DNA of 64,000 bases from Acidithiobacillus sp. (lineage in GTDB: Bacteria > Pseudomonadota > Gammaproteobacteria > Acidithiobacillales > Acidithiobacillaceae), in the NCBI GenBank assembly GCA_028697715.1, contig JAQVDS010000014.1, forward strand, positions 1-64,000. Direction: 5' to 3'. The translations under genes and the position numbers were made by a program. Below the pieces are notes generated by a model. The model was not told the DNA's origin, ran no database searches, and was given only the letters and a program-made list of their open reading frames with translations. Position 1 is the stretch's first letter, and each line of letters begins with the position of its first letter. This document shows, piece after piece, positions 28,981 to 37,817 of the stretch.

Positions 28981-29502
28981 ATGAACAGCACAATGTTGGG
29001 CGCCGATTCCGAAAGAACTTTCGGGCGGCCCCCTGAGGAAGGCTTTACCCTGATTGAGGTGATGATCGTCATTGCGATCATTGGCATCCTCGCCGCCATT
29101 GCTATCCCACAGTATTTTCAGTACATCGAAACCGCCAAGGCGCAGACGGTGGCAGGCAACCTCAAGCTGGCGGTGGATGCGGTGACCACTGCCTATGCGG
29201 CGGTCAACAATCAGGAGTCTGTGCAAATGATCAGCACCCTGAATGGTGCCATCCATGACCCTGTGTCTGGCCAGAATCCGGCCTTTGTGGTGGGTAGAGC
29301 AGCCACCAACTGCGGACAGATCAGTATCAGTTCCACGGCTATCACCAAAAGCGGCCCGTCGCCAACCTATGTGCTGGTGAACACCACCTGCCAGGGCACC
29401 TTGGGCACCTCCATTGCCCGCGCCTGCAGTGCCGAAGGTTTTCCCTCTGCCGCCACCGGCTCCGGAGTCATCATCAACCAAAATGGCGGGATCACCCCCT
29501 AG
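28981..29502 (+). CDS. Second type IV pilin-like protein
   Basis: 173 residues. The ATG at 28981 follows GGAAAGG. The leader is longer (21 residues) and ends EEG before [20 protein letters not shown], with Glu5 present. The mature helix is almost identical to that of the first pilin, while the globular domain is different ([19 protein letters not shown] and three Cys, at NCG, TTC and RAC). Gene duplication followed by divergence of the exposed domain is likely. It may be a minor or alternative subunit. Confidence 0.92.
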   Translation: MNSTMLGADSERTFGRPPEEGFTLIEVMIVIAIIGILAAIAIPQYFQYIETAKAQTVAGNLKLAVDAVTTAYAAVNNQESVQMISTLNGAIHDPVSGQNPAFVVGRAATNCGQISISSTAITKSGPSPTYVLVNTTCQGTLGTSIARACSAEGFPSAATGSGVIINQNGGITP

Positions 29503-29528
29503 CCATACATATAACAAGGAGAGTGAAA

Positions 29529-29711
29529 ATGAACGTTCAAGAACGCATTCAACAATTGCAGTCTCGCCGCCATCGCCTGCTCGACCGTCGTGCGGAGCGC
29601 GGCGCTCCCGTCGCCAGCCTCGATATGGAGCTGAATGTGGTGCGCAGTGAACTGATTGCCCTGTACGAGATTCAGCGCGAGCGGCGCAGCGCCCCGCGGC
29701 TGGCGAGCTAG
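29529..29711 (+). CDS. Small charged helical protein
   Basis: 60 residues, not recognised. The ATG at 29529 has AGGAG 8 nt upstream. The whole protein is rich in Arg, Glu, Gln and Leu (ERIQQLQSRRHRLLDRRAER) with heptad-like spacing, so a short coiled coil is expected. It lies between the second pilin and the diguanylate cyclase, with gaps of 26 and 17 bp, and is probably co-transcribed with them. Confidence 0.7.
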   Translation: MNVQERIQQLQSRRHRLLDRRAERGAPVASLDMELNVVRSELIALYEIQRERRSAPRLAS

Positions 29712-29728
29712 TCGGGCCACAGCCCTGC

Positions 29729-31282
29729 GTGAGTAGTGACGACCCCCCTCGGGGCTCCCCAGGTCGCAGCTTCTGGCGTTTGCTGGGACGCAGCGGCCAG
29801 GCGGACAGTAATATCCGTGGTCAGCAGCAGCTATTGCGCTGGCGCGAGGCGATTGGCACCATCCTCGTGGCGCGGCGCAGCGAAAGAGAGCTGATGCAGC
29901 GCTTCTGTGACAGCGTGCTGCACAATCAGGTCGCCTCCTTTGCCGCCATTCTCTTGCCCGACGCCAGCGGTATCCTGCAGCCGGTGGTCCTGGCGGGCTC
30001 GCGCAGCATCCTGGAGGGGGTGCGCTGCTCGATTCATGCCGATCTGCCCGAGGGCCAGGCCCCGTTGGGTATGGCCTGGCGCGAAGAGCGTCCTTTTTAC
30101 TCGTCTCGCCTGCACAATGGTCCCGGCCTGCGTGCCTGGACCGAGCGCATGCAACGTCTGGGGGTTTCCTCTACGGCTGTGCTGCCCCTCGCGCGCCAGC
30201 AGCAGATTTGGGGGCTGTTGCTGCTCTTGCGGCACAGTGATGCTGCCTGGCCGGGGGACGAACAGATGTTGCTGGAGTCTACCGTGCGGGTGCTGTCGGA
30301 AACCCTGGAAGATGTCGCAACGTATGATCTGCAGGCTACCCTGGGTGCCGGGTTGCGCTCGGCCTTGGACGCCGTGGTGCTGACCGATACGCAAAAGCGC
30401 ATCCTCTATATCAACCAGAGTTTCACCCTGATGACCGGCTACCGCCTGGAGGAGGTCAGGGAGCGGGGGTTACGCGTGTTGCAGGGGGTGCATACCAGCA
30501 TACAGGAGCTGGCGGCGCTCGATCATGCCGTGGCGGAGGAATCGCCCTGGGAGGGCAAGCTCCTCAATTATCGGCAAGATGGCACGGAATTCTGGAACCA
30601 TATCAGCATCATTCCGGTGCGTGATGGGTCGGGGGTGCTGACGCATTTTGTCGGGATTTTACGCGACGTGAGCCGCGAGCAGCAGCTTTTCGAGCAGATG
30701 GATTATGAGTCACGGCACGACCGCCTGACCGGGCTGGCCAATCGCCGCGCCCTGGATGACGAACTGGAACTGGCCGTCGCGCGGGCACAGCGCAATTCGT
30801 CCACCCTCGCGGTCTGCATGATCGATCTCGACTATTTCAAACCGATCAATGACCTCTACGGCCATGAGGCGGGCGACCGGGTGCTGCAGGTGATCAGCCG
30901 CCGTCTGCGCGATAGCCTGCGACGTACCGATTATGTAGCACGGCTGGGGGGCGATGAGTTTGTCGTCCTGATCGAGGGCTACCGCAATCTGGAAGAGCTG
31001 GAGCTGGTACTGGTGAAGATCGAGGCGGGAGTCAATGCTCCCATCCTGCTCGCCAACGGTCGAGAGGTGGCGGTACGCCTGAGTATGGGGATTTGGCGGG
31101 TGCCGGAAGACGGCGTGCAGGATCCGGGAAATCTGCTGCGCTACGCCGACCAGGCCCTCTATCGAGCTAAGGCAATCCGCAACGAACGCAGGCATTACTG
31201 GGTGTTCCATCAGGACTCGCGCATGGATTTGCGACCCGAACGCCGCGTAGGCCTGGCCGCCAAGCCGGAGGGGAAGGGGTAG
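29729..31282 (+). CDS. GAF-PAS-GGDEF diguanylate cyclase
   Basis: 517 residues, soluble. A GAF domain at about 36-190 (VASFAAILLPDASG to WGLLLLLRHSD) is followed by a PAS domain at about 213-315 (DAVVLTDTQKRILYINQSF, then the PAC part VGILRDVSREQQLFE). The GGDEF domain begins at DRLTGLANRRALDDEL and has the intact active site GGDEF near residue 407. An RRTD motif five residues before it is the inhibitory I-site, so c-di-GMP feedback control is expected. No EAL domain. GTG start with a weak ribosome site. Position after the pilins suggests it controls pilus or surface behaviour. Confidence 0.92.
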   Translation: MSSDDPPRGSPGRSFWRLLGRSGQADSNIRGQQQLLRWREAIGTILVARRSERELMQRFCDSVLHNQVASFAAILLPDASGILQPVVLAGSRSILEGVRCSIHADLPEGQAPLGMAWREERPFYSSRLHNGPGLRAWTERMQRLGVSSTAVLPLARQQQIWGLLLLLRHSDAAWPGDEQMLLESTVRVLSETLEDVATYDLQATLGAGLRSALDAVVLTDTQKRILYINQSFTLMTGYRLEEVRERGLRVLQGVHTSIQELAALDHAVAEESPWEGKLLNYRQDGTEFWNHISIIPVRDGSGVLTHFVGILRDVSREQQLFEQMDYESRHDRLTGLANRRALDDELELAVARAQRNSSTLAVCMIDLDYFKPINDLYGHEAGDRVLQVISRRLRDSLRRTDYVARLGGDEFVVLIEGYRNLEELELVLVKIEAGVNAPILLANGREVAVRLSMGIWRVPEDGVQDPGNLLRYADQALYRAKAIRNERRHYWVFHQDSRMDLRPERRVGLAAKPEGKG

Positions 31283-31409
31283 ACATGCTTGGCTCATCGG
31301 CTCGATCCGCAAATCTCTGGTACGACCGTGCCGAAGGATGCAATCGCAACAAATGGCGCTGCCTTTGCGCTTCAAGCTTCAAATCACCGGTTGACTAGAG
31401 AAAAGTATC

Positions 31410-32852
31410 ATGTATATATATCAGCATAAAGCAAAACGATTTTCCTACATTCTATATTTTGTCGCATTTTGTGCTTTCGTGCTTAACTATTCTATGATAA
31501 GAACAGTTATCACTTCGCCACAGCAGCATGACAAAATCGCCACCTTGGTTGCTTTGGTGATTTTATGTCTACCATTTTACGTTGGGATTGCTTATTTTGC
31601 CAAGAACATTCGTGTGCACAGATCGGGTACGCAACGCTTGGCGCGAGTATTTCAGGCCCTTCGTCGCAGCGATCTAGCTGCCGTAATTATATTGGTTATT
31701 GCAGCTTGGCCAATGGGTTTGTATCTTGTTATCATTCGTTTACTTCGCCCGATCTACCAACCCTTTCTGTCTGGAAAGAAACCAACGCCCTGTGGTATAA
31801 AAGATTCGTTACCTTTGCCAGCCTCTTGGAACGTGGCCAACAATCCCTTCTCAGCGCTTTCTTTGCAGCAGCGACTTGAACAGTGGGTCATTCTGGCCCA
31901 CGAGCGTCCACGAGAAGAAGACCCCATCATTCAAGCGGGTGAAGAGGGAGAGAGGAAGGCTATACAAACCCTTCGTCGCACAAAACTTATCACTGGAGCA
32001 GAACTGTTTGTTGGAAAACGAGTCCCGAAGGTCAAGAATCACCCCTTAATCAAAAGCTCGCGCAGCGAACTCGATATTATTATACTCACCCACCGCCGAA
32101 TTCACGTAATTGAGGTGAAAAACTGGAGCGGGAGGATCTCTCCGGGACCTGATGAAACCAAATGGACCCGAACTAAACGAAATAATCCAGATAGTAGTAG
32201 GGATGTCGATAATCCTGTTATGCTCAATTCCGCAAAAGCATTGTCCTTAAAAAATTATCTGCAAAGTATCGGAATTGATATTCCTTATGAACACTTTCAA
32301 ACGAATTTATTTCTGGTCAATAACAATGTTGTGCTTGATCCTGCCATAAAAAATATTCCTGATGTCATTACCGCAACACAGGTATCTGGATTTGCCAGAA
32401 CTCTTGGCTTTGGCGGCATAGAGCGAGTGCTGCTGCGAATGGTGCGGGTGGTCCTAGAGCGGGAACATGCAGATACGATCGCGCATGGTTTCGGAGCATT
32501 TTCCGAAGAGACGCGTCGTAAATTGAGTGAAGCGATCCATGTCATACCTACCTGGGATAAACTGACCTTTTTTGGTGGAGTCACCCACACGGGCGATATC
32601 CTTGCGCTTACCATCAATGGGCAGAGTTGTACCATAAAAGATCTTGCGCAGAATCAGTGTATGCGTTTTAGTTGGCGGCGTAATCGTGTATATGCTCTTG
32701 TCTGTGCCCTGCTTGGCATGAACATTGGCGCAATTCACGATGGCCATCGCAAAATACCATGCTGCGGCGTCAATGAAGTGCTGTTCCACTTTGCTGGCCA
32801 GCCAAAGCCAGAGATCGTGCCCCTGACCGCAATCGACTGGTTACAGAAATGA
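31410..32852 (+). CDS. NERD-domain membrane protein
   Basis: 480 residues. Hydrophobic segments at about 10-30, 43-63 and 90-115 anchor it in the membrane. The NERD (nuclease-related) domain follows at about 170-320. Its catalytic-type residues are Glu in EEGERKAIQTL, the Asp in SELDIIILTHRR and the EVK in HVIEVKNWSG. The remaining C-terminal third is unassigned and contains several Cys. Base composition is clearly more AT-rich than the flanking genes, suggesting transfer. TTGACT at 31391 and TATATA at 31413 look like a promoter that would overlap the ATG, so the true start could lie a little downstream. Function unknown; nucleic-acid processing at the membrane is the family guess. Confidence 0.8.
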   Translation: MYIYQHKAKRFSYILYFVAFCAFVLNYSMIRTVITSPQQHDKIATLVALVILCLPFYVGIAYFAKNIRVHRSGTQRLARVFQALRRSDLAAVIILVIAAWPMGLYLVIIRLLRPIYQPFLSGKKPTPCGIKDSLPLPASWNVANNPFSALSLQQRLEQWVILAHERPREEDPIIQAGEEGERKAIQTLRRTKLITGAELFVGKRVPKVKNHPLIKSSRSELDIIILTHRRIHVIEVKNWSGRISPGPDETKWTRTKRNNPDSSRDVDNPVMLNSAKALSLKNYLQSIGIDIPYEHFQTNLFLVNNNVVLDPAIKNIPDVITATQVSGFARTLGFGGIERVLLRMVRVVLEREHADTIAHGFGAFSEETRRKLSEAIHVIPTWDKLTFFGGVTHTGDILALTINGQSCTIKDLAQNQCMRFSWRRNRVYALVCALLGMNIGAIHDGHRKIPCCGVNEVLFHFAGQPKPEIVPLTAIDWLQK

Positions 32853-32977
32853 TGAAGCGTGTGGCAAGGTAGCATCAAGGCAATCGCCTGAGTAGAAAGG
32901 TTTACTAGGACTCTCGGTAAGCAAAGGTAAATGACTGTATGGTATCTTATAAACGAAGCCGCAAGGAGTAAGTCAAC

Positions 32978-33523
32978 GTGCTGGAGAACAACACATCTCT
33001 TGCTAATACAGCTATCAGCAAATCAATTTGGTGGCGCCTAACTTGGAGGCAAACCCTGTTTTTTGTAGTCACCATGCTCGTGCTCTATGCTTTGGATGGA
33101 TTTCATATGTTTTCTTTATATTCAGGGCACAATAAATTTATTGGTATTTCTGAATTAATCATGGCGTTTGCGTTCGATGGAAGCATCGCAGTTGTGTTGT
33201 TTGCGGCGTATAGCGTTTACATACTCAGATCTGCAGTGTGGAGAAAACCAATAAAAGATGACGCGCAACAATGGCAAGTTCATTTTATCGGTACAAAACG
33301 AACGGTTAGTCTGACAACGATTGAGGCAGCGTTGGTGTTCTTCGCCATTTTATGGCGGGCATGGATTCTGAACGGTGTTCTGTTGTCGCTCTTGTGGTGG
33401 ATTCCTGGCTTCTTCATTGTTTCCTATCTGGTCGCGAAATTCATAGCAATCCTGTGGTATATTCGCTATCCACTCGGAAAAATAAAACTAGCTGCGTCGT
33501 TGACTGGAAGTTCTATGAGTTGA
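32978..33523 (+). CDS. Membrane protein of unknown function
   Basis: 181 residues. GTG start with AAGGAG 9 nt upstream. About four hydrophobic segments are visible: TLFFVVTMLVLYALDGF, ELIMAFAFDGSIAVVLFAAYSV, a third around ALVFFAILWRAWILNGVLL, and the last in WWIPGFFIVSYLVAKFIAIL. I do not recognise a family. AT-rich like the NERD gene and 125 bp after it. Confidence 0.75.
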   Translation: MLENNTSLANTAISKSIWWRLTWRQTLFFVVTMLVLYALDGFHMFSLYSGHNKFIGISELIMAFAFDGSIAVVLFAAYSVYILRSAVWRKPIKDDAQQWQVHFIGTKRTVSLTTIEAALVFFAILWRAWILNGVLLSLLWWIPGFFIVSYLVAKFIAILWYIRYPLGKIKLAASLTGSSMS

Positions 33524-33620
33524 CGATATAGCGAGAGAAACCCTGTTATAACACCCAGTTGTTGTTACGCATTTCGGTATTTCTGTCCAAGGTATTGTTG
33601 TATTGCAAAGGAGAGAGTCT

Positions 33621-34043
33621 GTGGCCTTGAGCACGTCTGGTAAAATTGTTGGTACAATTTCTTTCTATGGATTAGCCATGTGCTTGCTGAGTGCTTGCGC
33701 GTTGCCCAAACCAAAGCCGCCAACCGCCGCTCTGTCGCCGGTGGCCGCAGCGCAGGAGGCGGATGAACAATGTACAACATATGGCTTACAAGCTGGAACG
33801 CCGAATTATATAGCTTGTGTGAAGCAAGCTACCGATAGATTGTTGTACAATAACTCCGTTGCACGTTGTGCACAGAAATCATTCACAAATCAATGCGGAG
33901 GCGGGATAATGGCGACAGTAAATCCGACGCCCGCGCAGAGTTTGGAGAATACCGAATGCAAGCAGCGCATGTATGAATTGTGCACGCAATCAGCAGCCCA
34001 AGAGTATCTACAAAGAAATATGCCCACAAATCCGTTTGGGTGA
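33621..34043 (+). CDS. Small Cys-rich lipoprotein
   Basis: 140 residues. The GTG at 33621 is preferred because AGGAG lies 7 nt upstream. A lipoprotein signal ends in the lipobox LLSAC, so the Cys would be lipidated and the protein anchored in the envelope. The mature part begins with a Pro-rich tether (ALPKPKPPTAA) and contains six more Cys in pairs (EQCTTYG, IACVK, ARCAQK, NQCGG, TECKQ, ELCTQ), suggesting three disulfides. Family not recognised. Confidence 0.75.
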   Translation: MALSTSGKIVGTISFYGLAMCLLSACALPKPKPPTAALSPVAAAQEADEQCTTYGLQAGTPNYIACVKQATDRLLYNNSVARCAQKSFTNQCGGGIMATVNPTPAQSLENTECKQRMYELCTQSAAQEYLQRNMPTNPFG

Positions 34044-34114
34044 CAAGGCGCTGTTCAAGCCCGGCAGAAGATGGGCGTCTTGGCATTTTCAATGAGCCCT
34101 CCGGGCGCCCCTTT

Positions 34115-34357
34115 GTGCCTTTCAGTAAGTCAGTTGTAATCTTCCGTGCATTATTTTCGAGCATAGCTCTCGGTGGGTCCTGGTTTCTCGAACATGAGGA
34201 TCAGCTGAAGGCTAATTTACCCCCACTGCCGAAAGACGTGCGCTACAGCCCAAGCACTCTGCTCAAGGTGCCGGGTCCCGAGCAGATGAAGCAGGAATGG
34301 ATTGCTAGTAAAGGAGTCGCTTCCTATGAACATGTCATGGCCTACTTGGACAGATAG
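34115..34357 (+). CDS. Possible small anchored protein
   Basis: 80 residues if the GTG at 34115 is used; the frame is open from 33980, overlapping the lipoprotein gene. A hydrophobic stretch (SVVIFRALFSSIALGGSWFL) precedes a soluble tail (LPPLPKDVRYSPSTLLKVPG). No good ribosome site and no recognised family. It could be a genuine small membrane protein or the 3' remnant of a lost gene. Confidence 0.35.
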   Translation: MPFSKSVVIFRALFSSIALGGSWFLEHEDQLKANLPPLPKDVRYSPSTLLKVPGPEQMKQEWIASKGVASYEHVMAYLDR

Positions 34358-34497
34358 CCAAGGCGCATCGCGCTCCGATAGCCGCCTATCAAGCCGGAGA
34401 GAAGGAGTGGTCGGTTGCACGACTTCCTCGGATAGCCAGTGGTTCGCGCTAATATAATCAGTACCTGGCGCTATCATAGGAGAATTCGTCTGCGAAA

Positions 34498-34553
34498 AAG
34501 TCATAAGTTTGTCATAAAAGCTTCATCATAGTGTCACATTGTTCTGTTAGCAT
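34498..34553 (+). promoter_or_regulatory. Two tandem Pho boxes and -10 box of the TonB receptor operon
   Basis: Four seven-base repeats occur in exact 11-bp register: AAGTCAT (34498), TTGTCAT (34509), GCTTCAT (34520) and GTGTCAC (34531), with AT-rich four-base spacers between them. This is the structure of two adjacent Pho boxes (TGTCAT repeats bound by PhoB). Ten bases after the last repeat is TAGCAT at 34548-34553, a plausible -10 box. A TATAAT at 34453-34458 may belong to a second promoter, but no -35 box fits it. Confidence 0.8.
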
Positions 34554-34597
34554 TTGTCCACAGTATGACAAAACCGCTACAGTCACGGAGTATCACT

Positions 34598-36907
34598 ATG
34601 AAAGCACCCAAGCCTCTTTTATTGGCCTTAGGTCTGGCGCTGAGCCAGATTTCTGTATTGGCGTACGCGCAGGACGGGGTATCTTCGGCTACCTCTGGTA
34701 CCACTGTTGGAACGTCGGGCAAGCAGCCGGTCACCATTGGCGAAGTGGAAAAGACTGCGCCGCCGGAGCGTGGCACCGGCTCGCTGACCAAGGAGCTGGT
34801 AAAACACGCCAGCCCGAACGAAAACTTTCAGTCCATTCTGCGCAATATCCCCGGCTTTACCGTTATCAGCAGTGGCCCGGGCAACTTGACGACCTCGGAC
34901 AGTACCTTTACCTATCAAGGCTTCAACAGTGATCAGGTGGGCGTGGAATTTGATGGCGTCCCGCTGATCAATACCTTTCGCGGTGGTGTGAGTGGGCAGG
35001 GTGACGATCATGCTTTGACGCCGATCGGAATGGGCCAGTTTTCCGGAGTAAAGGTATACAGTGGCGCCAATACTCCATCGGAGACGGGTATTAACGCCCT
35101 CGGTGGCACCATTGACTATACTCCTACCCAACCAAGCAAGAACGCCGGCGTAGAAGTATTTGGCAGTGGCGGTGTCTATACCAGTGGGATGGGTGACAGT
35201 GCTGCCGGTGGTTTGACGGTCAATTCGGGTGTCTTGCCGTATGTGGGCACCCGTATGCTCTTCAGCTACAACTACCAGCCGTATCAAAGTTACATCCAGC
35301 ATGTGCACTCGATCAATAACAACTACTATTTTTCGGCCATTCAGCCGTACAATCATGGGATGTCCCAGTTGTCCCTCTACACGATCTACAACCATGAGCT
35401 GGCACAATTCCCTGAGCGCGTACCGGTCCCGCTTTTGGATAAATATGGTCGAGATTTCCAGTGGAATCCCAATGTGTACGCCAACTGGAACAATACCAGT
35501 TCGTTCACGACGGTCCTGGGTTGGAAGTCCATCATCAATGAACATCTCTTGGCCAAGACGAAGTTTTTTGTGACCCGCAATGAAAATGATCGCACGGCCT
35601 ACAGCAATGCGGCGTACAAGGGAATTTATGATGGGTACCTGATGCCTACCTCCACCAAAAGCTACGCCAATCCCTCGAAAACCGGGCGCCCCAGCAACAC
35701 CTACGATCCAACCGCGCTATTTGGTAGCAGTTACAACGGCACCCAGTACCAACGGTATATCGACAATTTCGGTAACGTGGGCTTTGATCCTAGTCTCGAT
35801 TTCCTCTTGCCTCACAATGTCGTTACCTTGGGTGGGGAGTATATCTACAGTAACGATCATTCGGCGGAGTACTGGTACGGCAGTTACAATGTACCGATGA
35901 TCGATGGCTACAATGACGCTTGGGACGAGCACGATGAGCGCCAGATTTCTGATGTCTATCTGCAGGATCGTATCAGCCTGCTGAACCATCACCTGACGAT
36001 TACGCCCGGTGCCAAGTATTATCTGGTCAGCACCACCTGTAATGATATCGAAGGCTATTACTATAATTACGGCGGATCTGTAAGCAATACCTTCAACTAC
36101 TGGGAGCCCTCTTTTGGCGTCAGTTACCTGATCAACAAAGATCTCGATGCCTATTTTCACTATGGTCGGGTCTATAAGGTACCCAACATCAGTGCGTATT
36201 ATGCGGTGATTGGTTCTGCCCCGACGCCGGGACCCATGCTGGTCAAGCCGGAGGATGTCGACAGTTTCGACACCGGCGTGCGTTACAATACCGGTCCGCT
36301 GCATACCTCCTTGTCGTATTTTCTGCGCTTGTTCCACAACAAGTTTGGTTATTACTATGACGGTCTGACGGGTATCACGTATCAATATAACGTGGGTAGT
36401 GCGCTGTATCAGGGATTCACCGCTTCGGCCGACCTGCAGTTGCCAGATCGCTTCAACGCATTTGCCAACTATACGCTCACCGCGGCGCATTTTACCTCCA
36501 ACTTTGAGGCATCCGATGGGGTATCGGTAACGTCCGGCGAGAGTGTGGCACGGGTGCCAACCTATAACCTGAATTTTGGTCTGGGTTATCATCTGGCCGG
36601 ATTCAGCGCTCGCGTCACCGATCATCTGGTGGGGTCGCAATATATCAACACCAACAAGGGTGTCAATTCGATGTTGAGTCTGCATCCCTACAATATCACC
36701 AACCTGAATCTTGGCTATACGATGCGGCCGATGGAGATGGGGCTGAAGAAACTGACCTTTGACCTCTATGTCGATAACCTTTTCAACGCTAAGTATTATT
36801 CTTCTGCCGACCTGTATCTGGGCAAGCCCGATCAAGGCGGTCATTTTGTCGAGGCCCAGGTAGGGGCTCCGACCTTTGTAGGTGCCGATGTCAAAGCAAG
36901 CTTCTGA
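34598..36907 (+). CDS. TonB-dependent outer-membrane receptor
   Basis: 769 residues. The ATG at 34598 follows CGGAG. A signal peptide ends near LAYAQ. The plug domain spans about 60-190 (ILRNIPGFTVISSGPGNL, DQVGVEFDGVPLINTF, VYSGANTPSETGINALGGTIDYTP). The rest is a 22-strand-type beta barrel rich in Tyr, Asn and Gly, ending in the short C-terminal strand DVKASF. It has few cysteines and no extra N-terminal signalling domain. The substrate is not evident from sequence; the Pho boxes upstream and the phospholipase downstream suggest an organic phosphate compound rather than a siderophore. Confidence 0.92.
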   Translation: MKAPKPLLLALGLALSQISVLAYAQDGVSSATSGTTVGTSGKQPVTIGEVEKTAPPERGTGSLTKELVKHASPNENFQSILRNIPGFTVISSGPGNLTTSDSTFTYQGFNSDQVGVEFDGVPLINTFRGGVSGQGDDHALTPIGMGQFSGVKVYSGANTPSETGINALGGTIDYTPTQPSKNAGVEVFGSGGVYTSGMGDSAAGGLTVNSGVLPYVGTRMLFSYNYQPYQSYIQHVHSINNNYYFSAIQPYNHGMSQLSLYTIYNHELAQFPERVPVPLLDKYGRDFQWNPNVYANWNNTSSFTTVLGWKSIINEHLLAKTKFFVTRNENDRTAYSNAAYKGIYDGYLMPTSTKSYANPSKTGRPSNTYDPTALFGSSYNGTQYQRYIDNFGNVGFDPSLDFLLPHNVVTLGGEYIYSNDHSAEYWYGSYNVPMIDGYNDAWDEHDERQISDVYLQDRISLLNHHLTITPGAKYYLVSTTCNDIEGYYYNYGGSVSNTFNYWEPSFGVSYLINKDLDAYFHYGRVYKVPNISAYYAVIGSAPTPGPMLVKPEDVDSFDTGVRYNTGPLHTSLSYFLRLFHNKFGYYYDGLTGITYQYNVGSALYQGFTASADLQLPDRFNAFANYTLTAAHFTSNFEASDGVSVTSGESVARVPTYNLNFGLGYHLAGFSARVTDHLVGSQYINTNKGVNSMLSLHPYNITNLNLGYTMRPMEMGLKKLTFDLYVDNLFNAKYYSSADLYLGKPDQGGHFVEAQVGAPTFVGADVKASF

Positions 36908-36927
36908 TAGCGCGTTTTGATCGGCTT

Positions 36928-36950
36928 GGGGGGGTCGCGAGACCCGCCCC
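36928..36950 (+). terminator. GC-rich hairpin after the TonB receptor gene
   Basis: GGGTC/GACCC around a GCGA loop, extended by GGGG/CCCC across one bulged G. No T-run follows, so it is more likely a stabilising or attenuating stem within the operon than a full terminator. Confidence 0.5.
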
Positions 36951-37079
36951 CGATATGCTGCGATATGGCGGCTCCCCGCGTTGCGTTTTGTGGGACGCTT
37001 GCTGTAGGAACTTGCACTGGTCTAGGGCAATGTGGAGCGTTGTATTATTCAACAGAATGGGAATGTCTACAGGAGAATC

Positions 37080-37817
37080 ATGAAGAAAATCCTCGGCGCA
37101 GTATTTCTGGGAGTCTGGATGTCGGGTTCCGCACTGGGCGCCCCTCTGATTGCCATGAGCAACACTGCCAATCCTGGCGCGGTTGCTGATGCCTATCTGG
37201 CCCACGCCCGAGCCATTCGAGAGAGTGACCGGCCGATCGTCGCACTGCTCAATCGCGATGACTACGACGCGGCCATCCCGCTGCTGCGCAAGGCGGCGGC
37301 GGACAAGGACGACTTCTGGGCGGCCGATACTCTTGGGCAGCTCTATCAGGCGGGGCTTGGGGTGGAACGCAGTCCGCAGCAAGCCTTTCAATGGTATCTG
37401 CAGGCCGCCGAGGCGGGCGACCGCTGCGCCCAGCGGCAGGTGGCCAATGCCTATCTGAATGGCTGGGGGGTGGCAGCCAATCCGCAGCGGGCCGCCTTCT
37501 GGTTCCGTCAGGGCCTGATGGTGCCGCAGGTAGCCAATGCCGACTTCTGGTTGGGCAAGACCTACGCAGCCGGCAAGCTGATGCCGAAGAACATGGACAA
37601 GGCTGCCTGGTATCAGGGCCGCAGTCTGAAGTTGCTACAGACGCTGTATGCCGAGCAGGTGGGGGCGGCTGCCTATGATCTGGGCATTGCCTATCTCCAC
37701 GGCGACGGTGTCGACAAGGATCGCGCGCGGGCAGAAGCGTATTTTCGTCAGGCCCTGGCCTGGCATTATCCAGCAGCGGCGTACGCGCTCACGCATCTGG
37801 AGGAGAAGCACTCATGA
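37080..37817 (+). CDS. Exported Sel1-repeat protein
   Basis: 245 residues. ATG at 37080 after AGGAG. A signal peptide (KKILGAVFLGVWMSGSALGAP) is followed by about four to five Sel1-like (TPR-related) repeats, for example DTLGQLYQAGLGVERSPQQ, VANAYLNGWGVAANPQRAA and LGIAYLHGDGVDKDRARAEA. Such repeats mediate protein contacts. Its stop codon overlaps the start of the phospholipase C gene by four bases, so the two are made together, and a role as a periplasmic partner or chaperone of that enzyme is a reasonable guess but is unproven. Confidence 0.85.
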   Translation: MKKILGAVFLGVWMSGSALGAPLIAMSNTANPGAVADAYLAHARAIRESDRPIVALLNRDDYDAAIPLLRKAAADKDDFWAADTLGQLYQAGLGVERSPQQAFQWYLQAAEAGDRCAQRQVANAYLNGWGVAANPQRAAFWFRQGLMVPQVANADFWLGKTYAAGKLMPKNMDKAAWYQGRSLKLLQTLYAEQVGAAAYDLGIAYLHGDGVDKDRARAEAYFRQALAWHYPAAAYALTHLEEKHS

